From NCBI RefSeq assembly GCF_034313845.1, contig NZ_JAVIWN010000003.1: DNA of 64,000 nt. The stretch is one strand, 5' to 3'. The stretch's first letter is position 1. Each line of letters opens with the position of its first letter. Made by a program: the position numbers and the translations under genes. Shown here piece by piece: positions 19,601 to 27,818 of the stretch. The notes beneath the pieces are model-generated. The model saw nothing but the letters and a program-made list of their open reading frames with translations, searched no databases and was not told where the DNA came from. This DNA is from Actimicrobium sp034313845 (GTDB taxonomy: Bacteria; Pseudomonadota; Gammaproteobacteria; Burkholderiales; Burkholderiaceae_D).

Positions 19601-19718
19601 GCCGCAAATACAGGCCGCAGATATTCCATGTCTTGCCAGTACCGGCGGAGGCTTCGATCTGATTGATGCCGTCGAGGGGGCAGTCGAAGACGTTGAGTTC
19701 CATCGGTGTCGTAGTCAC
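16656..19718 (-). CDS. recB: RecB helicase part, ending at a premature TAG
   Basis: A 1020-residue N-terminal and central RecB. It has EASAGTGKTWNICGLY (Walker A) near residue 20, DEFQDTDPLQFAIFDKIYG near 395, and IHRSKGLEYPVVFCPF near 755. RecB is normally about 1150-1250 residues and ends in a nuclease domain; here a single TAG stops it just before that domain, which continues in frame downstream. The start overlaps the recC stop by four bases (ATGA). If the stop is real and not suppressed, the enzyme would unwind DNA without RecB nuclease activity. A C-to-T change of a CAG codon is the simplest explanation. Confidence 0.92.
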   Translation of the reverse strand: MTTTPMELNVFDCPLDGINQIEASAGTGKTWNICGLYLRLLLERRLPVQQILVVTFTKAATAELRQRIRGRIVDTLHYLDHASAESDPFVTSLVSTLQARGIDAATMTSLLGLALQHFDEAAIFTIHGFCQRALADAPFAAGMPLTTELQQSDDVFLLRVAQDFWRRHISSGNLPIDLTNYLLEQRDTPEKFTLLLKRQRAKRLSRTLWPDDIDTPFVSHQTAITQAYREAATCWVAHADDIKGLLEKSDALKSNVYSTKSIAQSCKDWQMYFRIDQCMAAPSLAKSKFALLGSDKLASGTKVGKVMPQHLFFGLAQTLLDLIAQAHLDLTLARLHLLRMLFAEGAEALASLKREARAQSFDDILVNVHSALHSPATPWLAGALLARFPAALIDEFQDTDPLQFAIFDKIYGNGQHPLFFVGDPKQAIYSFRNADLQTYLRARDKATARYTLAENQRSSAGLVAAQNALFSANPAAFQLPGLEYQPVRCGKKPRAVFVDQSSADATAALQLWTLPTDADGMPPTTAMAKRAVEQATAAEIARLLTAAQAGQITLGSNPLQAGDIAVLVKSHAQGSAIRHALAALGIGSVELSQASIFDSIDAEEIERLLHAVLAPNRTGLLLAALSTELLGLDATAIAAIAADETALQGRIDAFNVYRDLWRERGIGVLFRRLLVAEQVSQRMLIRADGERRMTNLLHLGEHLHQASITHPSPDALLRWLADQRRSSSTDDATQLRLESDQDLVQIVTIHRSKGLEYPVVFCPFLWPASLGGGGRNQPEGREYHDAAGLPVIDLRPNPGDLEAIKAAIKQDKSAEFLRLAYVALTRAAQRCYLVVGCYRIKSSTTASSRSMLNWLAAGAGTTPDGWSEHKMNTTDIIGAWSTLAKNNAPQIGIATLPSTPGIPVQFVRPAADALQVQALPPPLRDGWRMTSFSGLQHATAKENAGTDHDLRSNWHSAVLSTIPEDVPDDDLLLFPRGASAGDTLHAVLENIDFANPDSWDHTIRHGLTTHPQRLRGATAD

Positions 19719-22700
19719 AGGCGGTCATCCTTGAGATAAGGGAGCAGGCTGCCAAAGACGGTATCGGCAGCCTCTTCAAAGGCATCGTCGATCGGGTCGG
19801 CAACGCCGCGCAGGGCGAGTCGATAAGCGACGTGGCCGTCTTCGCCGTACGCGTTAAACGAACTGCTGAACCATTTTTTGGCGGCAGCGCCGAGATCGTT
19901 TCCTTCCGCCACATACATCCACGCCGACTTCGGAAAAAAATGGAGCGGTGCGGACAATCCTTGGCGGTACAAGCGCAGCAAGCGACCGAGTATGGTCATG
20001 GCCTCGGTGCAAGGAGACAGCGTGTATTGGCCATTTCGTGAGATCCACGTCGTGGTGGCTGAGACGCCCTTCGGGACACTGGCATTGAGGGCGAGGTGGT
20101 CGATCCAGCCGGACAAGTAATCGACCGTTCGCACGTCATCGCAGCGCGAACGTACCAGTCCGCTGGCGCGCAAGTCGCCGAAGGCAGCGCTCAGTTGCCA
20201 GGCTTCGCCATCGAGATCAAACGACAAGGCGACATGATGTGGTGGCAGGTAAGGATCGATGCTGGCGCGGGCGATGTTGCCGCAAAATTGCTGCAGGCTA
20301 TGCACCGCCATGTCGATGGCGGCGTCGCCCATCGGACCGGGCGGTAACTCGATCCCGGCATGCGCCATCGCGGCAATGTCGGGTAGCGGCATGTCCTGCG
20401 CAAACAGCGGCAGCAGACGCGTCGCCAGTTCAGACGCGCCGATAAAGTCGGGCACAAACGGCTCGTCATCCTGCAAAGTGTCGTCGTTCGTGTCGAGCTT
20501 CAACCCAAGCCGCTCCTGAAGCAAGTAGCGGCAAGGATTGGCAAAAAACCGCTTGAGCTGGACGAGCGAGACAGTGCGCCAGACCGGGTCTGGTGCCGGC
20601 AGCGGCGCTCTAAAAAAGGTTTCTGCGGTCGACATGCCGGGTGCGTTGTCATCGTCGACAACGTCGTCGTCGAGTGCTGCGGCGGTGCCGACTGCGCCTG
20701 CTGTTTTCTGCCGCAGTGCATGCTGGGTCAACGCGTGTTTGAGTGCGCTGCAATAGTCGTCGTTGGCGCTGCGTAATCGTGCGTCACTGCCAGCAATGAA
20801 ATAGTTTGCCGAGAAAGGTTGCAGCGGATGGGCGACGCACAGGCGTGCATGGGCGCTCGCCAGAGCCGCGCTGCTTTCATCGGTGGCAATGGAGGCAGCG
20901 AGGTAATCAAGCAGGTCATCGACCAGCACCGATGGCGGCAGGCTGGCATTGTCGCGCACACCACGACCGGTGTAGCTGAGGTAAAGCCGGTCGCGTGCGC
21001 ACAGGATCAGGTCGAGGAACAGGTTGCGATCATCGGCACTACGCACGCGGTCGCCAGCGCGTGGAACCAGTGCCATCAGGTCAATTTCGGCAGGCCGGGC
21101 AGCGGCCGGGAAAGCGCCGTCATTGAGCCCGATCGCGCACAACACCCGGTACGGCAGGTGGCGCAGGCCAGCCATACCGGCAAAGGTCACCGTGCCGGTG
21201 GGAATGCCGCCGCGGGTCGACTCGTCGAGCAGGGCGGTGAGGGCACTGCGGACCACCGCTTCCGGAATCACTTCCGTAAAGTTGGCCTGATGCAGTTGAT
21301 CGTTGAGTGTTCGTAATTCGGAGTGGACGTCGGCGAGGTCGTCGAGCTGGTCGTTGTCAGGGGTCAGAAAGGACTCCACGACGGTGGCGAGGAAAGGCTG
21401 CCAGTCGCTGGCATGGCGCGGCTGACCGAGGTCTAATTGCAGCTTGCGCATGGCCTCCACCACGAGCCAGAATCGGCCGAGGATGGTTGCTGCGCCGCCT
21501 TCGATATTGGCGGCTGGTACGCGTCCGGCGAACGGTTGCGCGACGCTGGTAGGCAACGCATAGCCGAGGAAAAGCCGGTGCATCCCGGCGTCGAACGAAC
21601 ACGGTGCACTGGCCGGGTCGGCTTCGTCGAGACCCCAGCGAATACCTGCAAGGCCCAGCCACTCGTGGATCTCTTCAAGTTCAGCGACATCGATACCGAA
21701 GCGCCTGCCGATGACCGGTTGCTGCAGCAGTGCATGGACGTCGCTGGCGGTGACGCGGGCACCGCTGAGTGCCAGCAGACCGAGCAGTGCACGCGCAACC
21801 GGATTGCCTGTACTGCCTGCGCGTCCGGTAATTGTGTACGGAATCCGGCGCTCGAAAGGGACGCTGCCAAAGACGGTGTCGATCAGCGCAGCAGCATCTT
21901 CGAGGTTCGGCGTGACGACCAGAATGTCGCAGGGTCGTGGCGGATTAGGTCCGGCAAAGAGCGCCAACAACTGGTCCTGCAATACTTCCAGTTCGCGGGT
22001 CAGTGAATGGCAACGGTGGCATTCGATGCTGCGGTCGGCAGCATCCATCGTGATGCTGGCCGGTGCCAGCTCATCCTGTTCGAGGATGGCATTCTGCAGT
22101 CTTGCCAGCAGGCCGGTGCCGCTTGCTGTGACGAAATTATCGCTGTTGATTGTGGCGTCTGGTGCGGCCTCATGCAGCAAAGCGATCTGGGCACGAACTG
22201 TTTTTCCCCACGCCGCCAGCAGGCGGTTGCCACCGTTGCCCTCGTCTTGACGCAATGCGCGGCTGGGCGAAAGGACATACAGATGCAGTGTTGCCACGCG
22301 ACCGAGTTCGCGCAGCGCAGCGAGGTAGACCGGTGCAATGGCGGACAGGCAGACGAGGTGGATGGTGGGCATTGGCAGCGTGGTGTCGCGCTGATTGATC
22401 GCTTCGTGCAATGCCTGCAACAGCGTTGGCGTCAGGTGCTGCCGGATCGCGCCGAGGTCAAGCAGGATGCGCTGCCAGAGCGCCGCTTGCCAGTCATGGT
22501 CCTGCTGCTGCGCGGTATCGGCTCCAGGCAGCAATACCGGTTCGTGCCGTGACCATTGTGCGATCCAGTCGGGACGATAAGTGCAGGCCTGGTCGAGCAG
22601 TCCTGCAGTGCGGGTCGCAAGGTCGAATCGCATGACCGGATCGGCCACTGACAGCCAGCTTGCCAAGCGCGGATGCGCATCGGTGAAGCTGCGGTCATTG

Positions 22701-22999
22701 AAGATCGCGGTGATGCGCCAGGCCAGTACGGCCGAAGTCAGTTGTGCGCTTTGCCGGCCCGGTTGTGTCGGACAAAGCAGGCCGATCTGTTCCCAGATCC
22801 AGCGTGACAAGTAAGAAAAGCGCACGTTTGCGCAGATCCCGGAGCGCTCGGTGATGGCCAGCGTGACACTGCGCTGCAGAGCGGCGCTGGGTATGATGAT
22901 CTGTTCGGTCTGAAACACCGCTGCAGGCGTGGTGGCGAGTGCTGCGAGCAAGGTGCCAAGCAGCGGTTCGAGTCGGTTCGAATAGGTGATCTGCAACAT
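19715..22999 (-). CDS. recC: Exodeoxyribonuclease V gamma subunit RecC
   Basis: A 1094-residue RecC, the typical length. The N-terminus (MLQITYSNRLEPLLGTLLAAL and the IIIPSAALQR strand) and the inactive helicase-like fold are family-like. VRFSYLSRWIWEQIGLLCP and GTVTFAGMAGLRHLPYRVLC are characteristic segments, and the C-terminus holds the nuclease-like dead domain. RecC holds RecB and RecD together and scans for Chi. It is the first gene of the recC-recB-recD operon on the minus strand and overlaps recB by four bases. Confidence 0.94.
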   Translation of the reverse strand: MLQITYSNRLEPLLGTLLAALATTPAAVFQTEQIIIPSAALQRSVTLAITERSGICANVRFSYLSRWIWEQIGLLCPTQPGRQSAQLTSAVLAWRITAIFNDRSFTDAHPRLASWLSVADPVMRFDLATRTAGLLDQACTYRPDWIAQWSRHEPVLLPGADTAQQQDHDWQAALWQRILLDLGAIRQHLTPTLLQALHEAINQRDTTLPMPTIHLVCLSAIAPVYLAALRELGRVATLHLYVLSPSRALRQDEGNGGNRLLAAWGKTVRAQIALLHEAAPDATINSDNFVTASGTGLLARLQNAILEQDELAPASITMDAADRSIECHRCHSLTRELEVLQDQLLALFAGPNPPRPCDILVVTPNLEDAAALIDTVFGSVPFERRIPYTITGRAGSTGNPVARALLGLLALSGARVTASDVHALLQQPVIGRRFGIDVAELEEIHEWLGLAGIRWGLDEADPASAPCSFDAGMHRLFLGYALPTSVAQPFAGRVPAANIEGGAATILGRFWLVVEAMRKLQLDLGQPRHASDWQPFLATVVESFLTPDNDQLDDLADVHSELRTLNDQLHQANFTEVIPEAVVRSALTALLDESTRGGIPTGTVTFAGMAGLRHLPYRVLCAIGLNDGAFPAAARPAEIDLMALVPRAGDRVRSADDRNLFLDLILCARDRLYLSYTGRGVRDNASLPPSVLVDDLLDYLAASIATDESSAALASAHARLCVAHPLQPFSANYFIAGSDARLRSANDDYCSALKHALTQHALRQKTAGAVGTAAALDDDVVDDDNAPGMSTAETFFRAPLPAPDPVWRTVSLVQLKRFFANPCRYLLQERLGLKLDTNDDTLQDDEPFVPDFIGASELATRLLPLFAQDMPLPDIAAMAHAGIELPPGPMGDAAIDMAVHSLQQFCGNIARASIDPYLPPHHVALSFDLDGEAWQLSAAFGDLRASGLVRSRCDDVRTVDYLSGWIDHLALNASVPKGVSATTTWISRNGQYTLSPCTEAMTILGRLLRLYRQGLSAPLHFFPKSAWMYVAEGNDLGAAAKKWFSSSFNAYGEDGHVAYRLALRGVADPIDDAFEEAADTVFGSLLPYLKDDRL

Positions 23000-23267
23000 G
23001 GAACCCTTGTGGTGACGTCGACGGGAAGTTGCTTTAAAGAAGCGTTGAGCCTAAGTCGGAATGATCTTTAATGCAATTGCTGGTTGGTCGTTTTAGGTGA
23101 TTGCATTCATTCGCCAGTCCGCAGGCTGGCGATGCGGAGGCTGTTCACGAGGGGATATTGCGGGGTCGGTAGCTCATGGGGTGAGCGAGCGGATGGTAGG
23201 CTATCAACCGAGCGAGTCTGTCAGCAGGCTGCAGCACTGACGATCCCGCAGCCGCTTGATGAAACAC

Positions 23268-23969
23268 TTAATTCTTTAAATACGCTAATTCCGCCAGACC
23301 ACTGCCACCATCTGCATACGCGGCCTTGAAACTCGCACGGGTCTGCCAGCGACGCCATAGCGCATCCAGATGTTCGAATCGCTCATCGAGCGGCGTTGCA
23401 TTGGCCGGGAACTTCGAAAACGCTATTGCGGTGCATAACGTGATGTCGGCAAAGGTCGGGGCTGCACCACCCAGCATCCATTCGCGGCCGTCCGACAAAT
23501 GACGATCGACCAGAGATGCATGCGACAGCGCTTCTTTGCGGCAGTGTTCGCCCCATTGCGGATTGCTGGTTAATTCGATTTTCGGCCCGAGCCCCTGATG
23601 CATCACATGGAACATCGTCACGATGCGATAAAGAATATGCGTCCAGATACGGTTTTCCCACATCGTGTCTTGGCCCTGCTCCAGCGCAGACTCACCCATG
23701 ATCTTGCGACCCGGATACTGCTGATCCAGGTAGCGAACCACACCTGCCGTCTCTGATAAGTACGAGCCATCGGCCAATGCCAAGGTCGGTGTTTCGCCCC
23801 ATGGATTCATCTTCAGATGCGGCCACTTGCGTTGCTCGCCACCGGGCGCCATGTCGTAAATGATTTCGTCAAACTGGTCGGCGATGCCTTTTTCGTGGAT
23901 GAACAATCGCAGTCGCTGCGGATTGGGAAATGCAGAAGGTGATGTGTACAGCTTCAATTTTTCGGTCAT
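23268..23969 (-). CDS. Glutathione S-transferase family protein
   Basis: A 233-residue GST. The N-terminal thioredoxin-like domain begins KLKLYTSPSAFPNPQRLRLFIHEKG; the glutathione-contacting SETAGVVRYLD (E-S/T type site) and WGETPTLALADG follow. The C-terminal helical domain contains APTFADITLCTAIAFSKF, the usual GST hydrophobic core motif. It probably conjugates or uses glutathione in the cytoplasm; the substrate is unknown. It is monocistronic, on the minus strand, downstream of the broken slipin gene. Confidence 0.88.
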   Translation of the reverse strand: MTEKLKLYTSPSAFPNPQRLRLFIHEKGIADQFDEIIYDMAPGGEQRKWPHLKMNPWGETPTLALADGSYLSETAGVVRYLDQQYPGRKIMGESALEQGQDTMWENRIWTHILYRIVTMFHVMHQGLGPKIELTSNPQWGEHCRKEALSHASLVDRHLSDGREWMLGGAAPTFADITLCTAIAFSKFPANATPLDERFEHLDALWRRWQTRASFKAAYADGGSGLAELAYLKN

Positions 23970-24197
23970 GGATTGCTTTCATTGGTGAACTGGATGGAGT
24001 ACCTAAAGCAGCGCGAGTTAAAAAATTAGTGCGGTTATCATGCCACGCGCTGCATGCATTATGTCGTCGAACATCGCAGGTCCTGCGTTGGGCGCAGTGG
24101 CCCCGCACTTGCTCCAGCAGAGCAATAAGCAACAGCGTCGCGGTTTCTGTGGTTGTTCAAGGACGAAGGCAATTCATCCCGACTTGCCAATGCCCTG

Positions 24198-24977
24198 TTA
24201 GGGCAGAGACTTGCCGTTTTTGAACGCGTCGCCAATGTCAGCCAAACCGCGTGCAGCGCTGACGAATTCCGACGGCATCATGACGATGGTCGTCGTGTTT
24301 TGCTCTGCACCGACCTCGGTAATCATCTGCATTCGCCGTAACTCCAACGCGGCAGGATTCTTCATCACCACTTCGGCGGCTTCGTTGAGCTTGTACGCTG
24401 CTTCGAGTTCAGCATCAGCCTTGATAATGCGCGCTTTCTTTTCACGAACTGCCTCCGCCTCCTGGGCCATCGCACGCTGCATCGACGGCGGCAATTCGAC
24501 ATTTCGCATCTGTACCCGGGATACCATGACACCTCAAGGTTCTGTCGCTTGATCAATCGTATCTTTCATCAGGACACCCAGCTTTTCCTGATCTTTTAAT
24601 ACCTCGTCGAGTGAGTGCTGGCCGATGATGTTTCTCAGGGTCGTCAAGGCGACCTGAATTACCGAGTCTCGTGCATTGACGACTGCGATGACGGATTGTT
24701 CGGCACGGACAATGGTGTACCAGATCACGACGGTGACCTGCACCGGGACATTGTCCGCCGTTATGGTTTCCTGTTTATCCACAGAGGCAGTAACCGTCCG
24801 CATATCGACACCTGTCTGCTTGTCGATTACAGGAATCAGCCAGAACAATCCGGCCTTGCGCGTGGCAATATATCGGCCAAGCCTGAAAACGATCGCCTGC
24901 TCGTACTGCCGCACGATTCGCAACCCGCTTGCGGCGGCAAAGAGTCCAACCACTAAGACGATGATGACTAAGTTCAT
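24198..24977 (-). pseudogene. Slipin/stomatin SPFH protein with an in-frame TGA
   Basis: The N-terminal part (147 codons) is a membrane anchor followed by an SPFH/PHB domain: RIVRQYEQAIVFRLGRY, GLFWLIPVIDKQT and RNIIGQHSLDEVL. It stops at ATEP-TGA. The same frame then resumes GVMVSRVQMRNVELPPSMQ and RAMAQEAEAVREKKARI, the slipin C-terminal half. In slipins this position is normally a tryptophan (the 'ATDPWG' pattern), so TGG has become TGA (24534-24536). Intact slipins organise membrane microdomains, often with an NfeD partner, which is absent here. The product is a fragment unless the stop is read through. Confidence 0.85.
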
Positions 24978-25270
24978 GATAGGTTGAGTTCCAGTGTCGA
25001 CTGGACTGGTTGGTTAAACGGATTTTATTATCTACCGCTTTGCAGCGCATTGCTTTTCAGTAGCAAGTCATTCGATGCCGTGATTGTTGCCAGCTTTAAC
25101 GGGCTCCTGGGTAAGCCTATTAGAGCTTGATTGTCGCGATGACGAGATTTATCTCAAGGTCTGTTTCTGACCTGTTGACGGCTTTCAACCCAAAGCAGTC
25201 GTTGCAAGATGCGAATAGGGTTTGGCTGTCCTAAGCCATAGCCCACAATGAGGTCGACCAACCGGGAATT

Positions 25271-25831
25271 TCAGTGAGATGCCTCGTTGATCAATGACGT
25301 AAGTATGTGATCTTTCCAGCAACCATCAATGTTCAGGTAGGAACGAGCTTGTCCCTCTTGCTCGAAACCCAGCCGTCGTAGAAGGTGATGACTACGTTTG
25401 TTTTCTGGACGGTAATTCGCCATCACCCTGTGTAGCGTGAGCTCGCCAAATACGTAGCCAATTGCGCATTGCAGTGCTTCGTGCATGAGTCCTTTGCCCT
25501 GGAATGCCTGGCAAATCGAGAAGCCGAGGTGACAAGCTTGAAACGGACCACGCACGATATTCGTGAATCCACACTCCCCAATAATTCTTTCCGAGTCAGG
25601 CACCCTCAGCAACAGATGCAGAGCGGTCTGCTCCAGCATGTTCTTGTTTATGGAAGCAATGCGTTCATGTATTGCTTCGATGGCGTAATAGCTCTCTTCT
25701 CTCTTTGGTTCCCAAGGCTGAAAGTTCAGCCTATTCCTCTGGCAATAGTCGAGCATCTCCTTGGCATCATCTCGTCCAGGGGAACTCAAAATCAAGTGGC
25801 TGGTTTTTAAGGGAATCATAGCGGCGTGCAT
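25271..25831 (-). CDS. RimJ-like GNAT acetyltransferase
   Basis: A protein of about 186 residues. It shows the RimJ/RimL pattern: MLDYCQRNRLNFQPWEP, then GECGFTNIVRGPFQACHLGFSI, then the acetyl-CoA loop FQGKGLMHEAL, then ANYRPENKRSHHLLRRLGF and ARSYLNIDGCWKDHILT. RimJ-type enzymes acetylate protein N-termini (RimJ acts on ribosomal protein S5). The ATG at 25831 was chosen, with 25819 as a close alternative, because the domain starts there; a longer in-frame extension upstream looks noncoding. No strong ribosome site is visible. It lies between the slipin pseudogene and a second, broken acetyltransferase gene. Confidence 0.82.
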   Translation of the reverse strand: MHAAMIPLKTSHLILSSPGRDDAKEMLDYCQRNRLNFQPWEPKREESYYAIEAIHERIASINKNMLEQTALHLLLRVPDSERIIGECGFTNIVRGPFQACHLGFSICQAFQGKGLMHEALQCAIGYVFGELTLHRVMANYRPENKRSHHLLRRLGFEQEGQARSYLNIDGCWKDHILTSLINEASH

Positions 25832-26000
25832 AATTGTAGATGTTTTACATTCAGTGGCTGTCCGCTGTTGGTTGAGAGTCGACTTCCGACCCAGACCCGC
25901 CTGTCGAACATAAAAAGATCGGACGTTCAAGATTTTAAGTCACTGGCCAAAACTACATTTTACGAAAGTCGATCAATGATAAGTGAGCTTCCGCTCGGGA

Positions 26001-26540
26001 TTACCGGGGTACGAGCGAAAAGACATGCGCCGACACCGATTTGTCACGAATGTGCAAACGGTTACGCGCCACACTTTCACGAAGAGCACCGGACTTCACT
26101 GCAACGCCTTCACTAGCGGTATTGCCGATGGCGACTACGATTTCGACGCGATTCATTCCTAGTTCGTGAAATGCGTGAGCGGAAAGTGCATGGACGCAGC
26201 GGGACGCGACCCCCTGACGTTGCATTGATTGGCGCACCCAGTAACCGAGGTTGCAGACCCTGTGCTGCCGTCTGATTTCATTCAGGCCGGCACCGCCAAG
26301 GAATCTGCCAGAATCTTGGCAAAACATCCCGTACTCAAATGCAGTGCCTGCGTCTCGTGCGGTGCGGCAGGCAGCAAACCAATCGAGAGCATGTTGGACG
26401 GTGTAATCGCTTGAGCACCATGGCATTCAACGGCCTACTGATTCGACGGATTCAAAAACCGCAGAGGTGAACGCCTCAGCGTCTGCGTCGGAAAATGACC
26501 TTAAAATTAGGCCGTGAAATGCAATTGTGGGCGATTCCAT
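26001..26540 (-). pseudogene. RimL-like GNAT acetyltransferase with an in-frame TGA
   Basis: Read from the ATG at 26540, the frame runs 37 codons (including SFSDADAEAFTSAVFESV and SVGR), hits TGA (26427-26429), and continues in frame as MPWCSSDYTVQHALDWF, then GRFLGGAGLNEI, NLGYWVRQSMQRQG, and RVEIVVAIGNTASEGVAVKSGA. Relatives have 'GRWMPWC' here, so a tryptophan codon became a stop. The remaining frame is a normal RimL-like acetyltransferase to its end. The ATG right after the stop could allow translation of a truncated product lacking the first strand and helix, but I see no ribosome site for it. Confidence 0.83.
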
Positions 26541-26784
26541 AAGTCTGGGTTATGGGCTAGGTTATCGGCGATCGCAATAAATTGAGCCAATTTTTCAAAA
26601 ATTATCGTTAGTGATTAGCCCAGCTTCCCGGCAATAAGATATCGCAGTACTACCGTTGAAACCGGTGTTCAGGCGGGTGAGTCGACGTTAAAAATGATGC
26701 GTTAATCCGAAGTGATCGTCAACAATTCATGTTTCAATGACCTCTGTTGGCCGAAAGCGGTCTTTGCTGTTTAACGACGGATCT

Positions 26785-26870
26785 ATCCCCGAACACATCC
26801 CCTTTATCATATGCGATCAGTTTGTACTCGTAGCTGCCGGGCGGTGGCACTGGCTCCGTATCAGCCGTTA
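26785..26870 (-). pseudogene. 3' remnant of the small partition-partner gene
   Basis: The minus strand reads ADTEPVPPPGSYEYKL, then YDKGDVFGD, a clear match to the C-terminus of the intact small gene at 31287-31574 (TNPTPPSGSYDYKL, DIGDVFGN). The matching N-terminus lies at 27550-27594, on the far side of the Phd-VapC module. The toxin-antitoxin genes therefore sit inside this decayed gene copy. The rest of 26541-26784 holds nothing I can support. Confidence 0.7.
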
Positions 26871-26883
26871 ATAGGAGGTGGTC

Positions 26884-27105
26884 ATGAAAACCATCGATTG
26901 GTCCGAGCTTTTGCAAGACGTGAAAGCTGGCGAGGGTTATGTGATTTTGCACAAAGGTGAGCCGATTGCAGAGCTTCTGCCGCCTCAATCAGATAATCGC
27001 CAGACTCGTTCGAAACGCGCAGCTAAAAAGCTGCTGCAACAAATGGCCAATCGGATACCAGTCGACGTTGATATCAAAGCTCTAATTGACGATGGTCGCG
27101 ATTGA
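26884..27105 (+). CDS. Phd-type antitoxin of a VapBC-like pair
   Basis: A 73-residue antitoxin. It begins MKTIDWSELLQDVKAGEGYV with ILHKGEPIAELLP, the Phd/YefM pattern (the 'V-x-x-GE-x-x-x-I-x-x-x-G-x-P-x-A-x-L' N-terminal DNA-binding fold), and ends with an acidic toxin-binding tail. A strong AGGAGG lies just before the ATG. The toxin start overlaps its stop (TGATG). The toxin gene is frameshifted, so this antitoxin may now be an orphan. The module lies within remnants of a partition-partner gene. Confidence 0.8.
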   Translation: MKTIDWSELLQDVKAGEGYVILHKGEPIAELLPPQSDNRQTRSKRAAKKLLQQMANRIPVDVDIKALIDDGRD

Positions 27106-27526
27106 TGCGGTTGGTGCTCGACAACTCTGTTGTGATGCGCTGGTTGCTCAATGAACGAACTACCGATTTCCTGGATTACGCACGCATCGAGCTGCAGCTG
27201 CATGCCAATGGCGGCACTGCTGTAGTTTTTGGGCGCTCGAAGCTGCAAATGTCACAGCGAAGGCACGAAAACGAAATCTGATTACCGAGGCCGATACCCG
27301 TGAGTTTCTGGCACTGCGATCCGAGCTCGACATTGAGACGGACCCCACAACAGATGAGAGAGCATTGCATGACACGTTAAGTATCGCCATTCAGCGCGAC
27401 CTGTCTGCGTACGATGCGGCGTATTTTGAACTCGCCCTACGAGTAGGACTGCCACTTGCGACGCTTGACTAGGAGCTTTGGACTGCGTTTTTCCAAGCTG
27501 GCGGCAAGCACCTACTGATTAATTAA
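27105..27526 (+). pseudogene. VapC-type PIN toxin, frameshifted and with an in-frame TAG
   Basis: The first frame gives MRLVLDNSVVMRWLLNE, the PIN-domain start with its first metal-binding aspartate. After a five-T run (27226-27230) the PIN sequence continues only in the next frame: FWALEAANVTAKARKRNLIT, REFLALRSELDIE, ALHDTLSIAIQ, LSAYDAAYFELALR, LPLATLD. One missing T would explain the shift. A TAG (27470-27472) then interrupts the end before ELWTAFFQAGGKH. PIN toxins cut RNA using conserved acidic residues; the late AYDAAYFELA motif is only in the shifted frame, so the toxin is probably dead. Confidence 0.8.
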
Positions 27527-27549
27527 CGATGCCTATCACTTGGCAGGGT

Positions 27550-27594
27550 CTCATTGTCTCTGGCATGAAACCGGGCCTGCATGCGGATCCACAT
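27550..27594 (-). pseudogene. 5' remnant of the small partition-partner gene
   Basis: The minus strand reads MWIRMQARFHARDNE, nearly identical to the start of the intact small gene at 31574 (MWIRMQVRFHADDNE). It ends where the toxin-antitoxin segment begins. Directly upstream lies the end of the decayed ParM-like copy, as in the intact arrangement. Confidence 0.7.
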
Positions 27595-27604
27595 GGCGAT
27601 AACC

Positions 27605-27805
27605 TCAGGCGTCTGTCAGCAGCTTCCCGCTCACGTTCGCTTACAGCGGATCCTTCAATTGCCGGATTGCATGCTTCGAAAAGACTTCGTGGAGTACCGG
27701 CCCAAACAAGAATAAGAGCAGCACGTCGTCGATGTCGTTGGCTTCCCAGGCGATCTTGCACGCCACCGGCAGGAGCCGGTCCGGGTCGCGCTCCTTCTGG
27801 AATAC
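27605..27805 (-). pseudogene. 3' remnant of a second ParM/StbA-like gene
   Basis: The minus strand reads VFQKERDPDRLLPVACKI, ANDIDDVLLLFLFGPVLHEVF and RQLKDPL, matching the C-terminal third of the intact gene at 31639-32619. The frame is then interrupted by TAA at a tyrosine position and resumes ANVSGKLLTDA before a final TGA. The IS3-family copy at 27806-29048 cuts it at IVFQKE. The central GGGGAFFFGP motif is degraded to LLFLFGP, so the copy had already decayed. Confidence 0.78.
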
Positions 27806-27818
27806 TGTAGTGGTCAAG

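Noticed and set aside
24198..26540. TGA read as tryptophan (altered genetic code)
   Set aside because: Two genes have TGA at tryptophan positions, but many intact genes here end in TGA and use TGG for tryptophan, and TAG and TAA interruptions occur as well.
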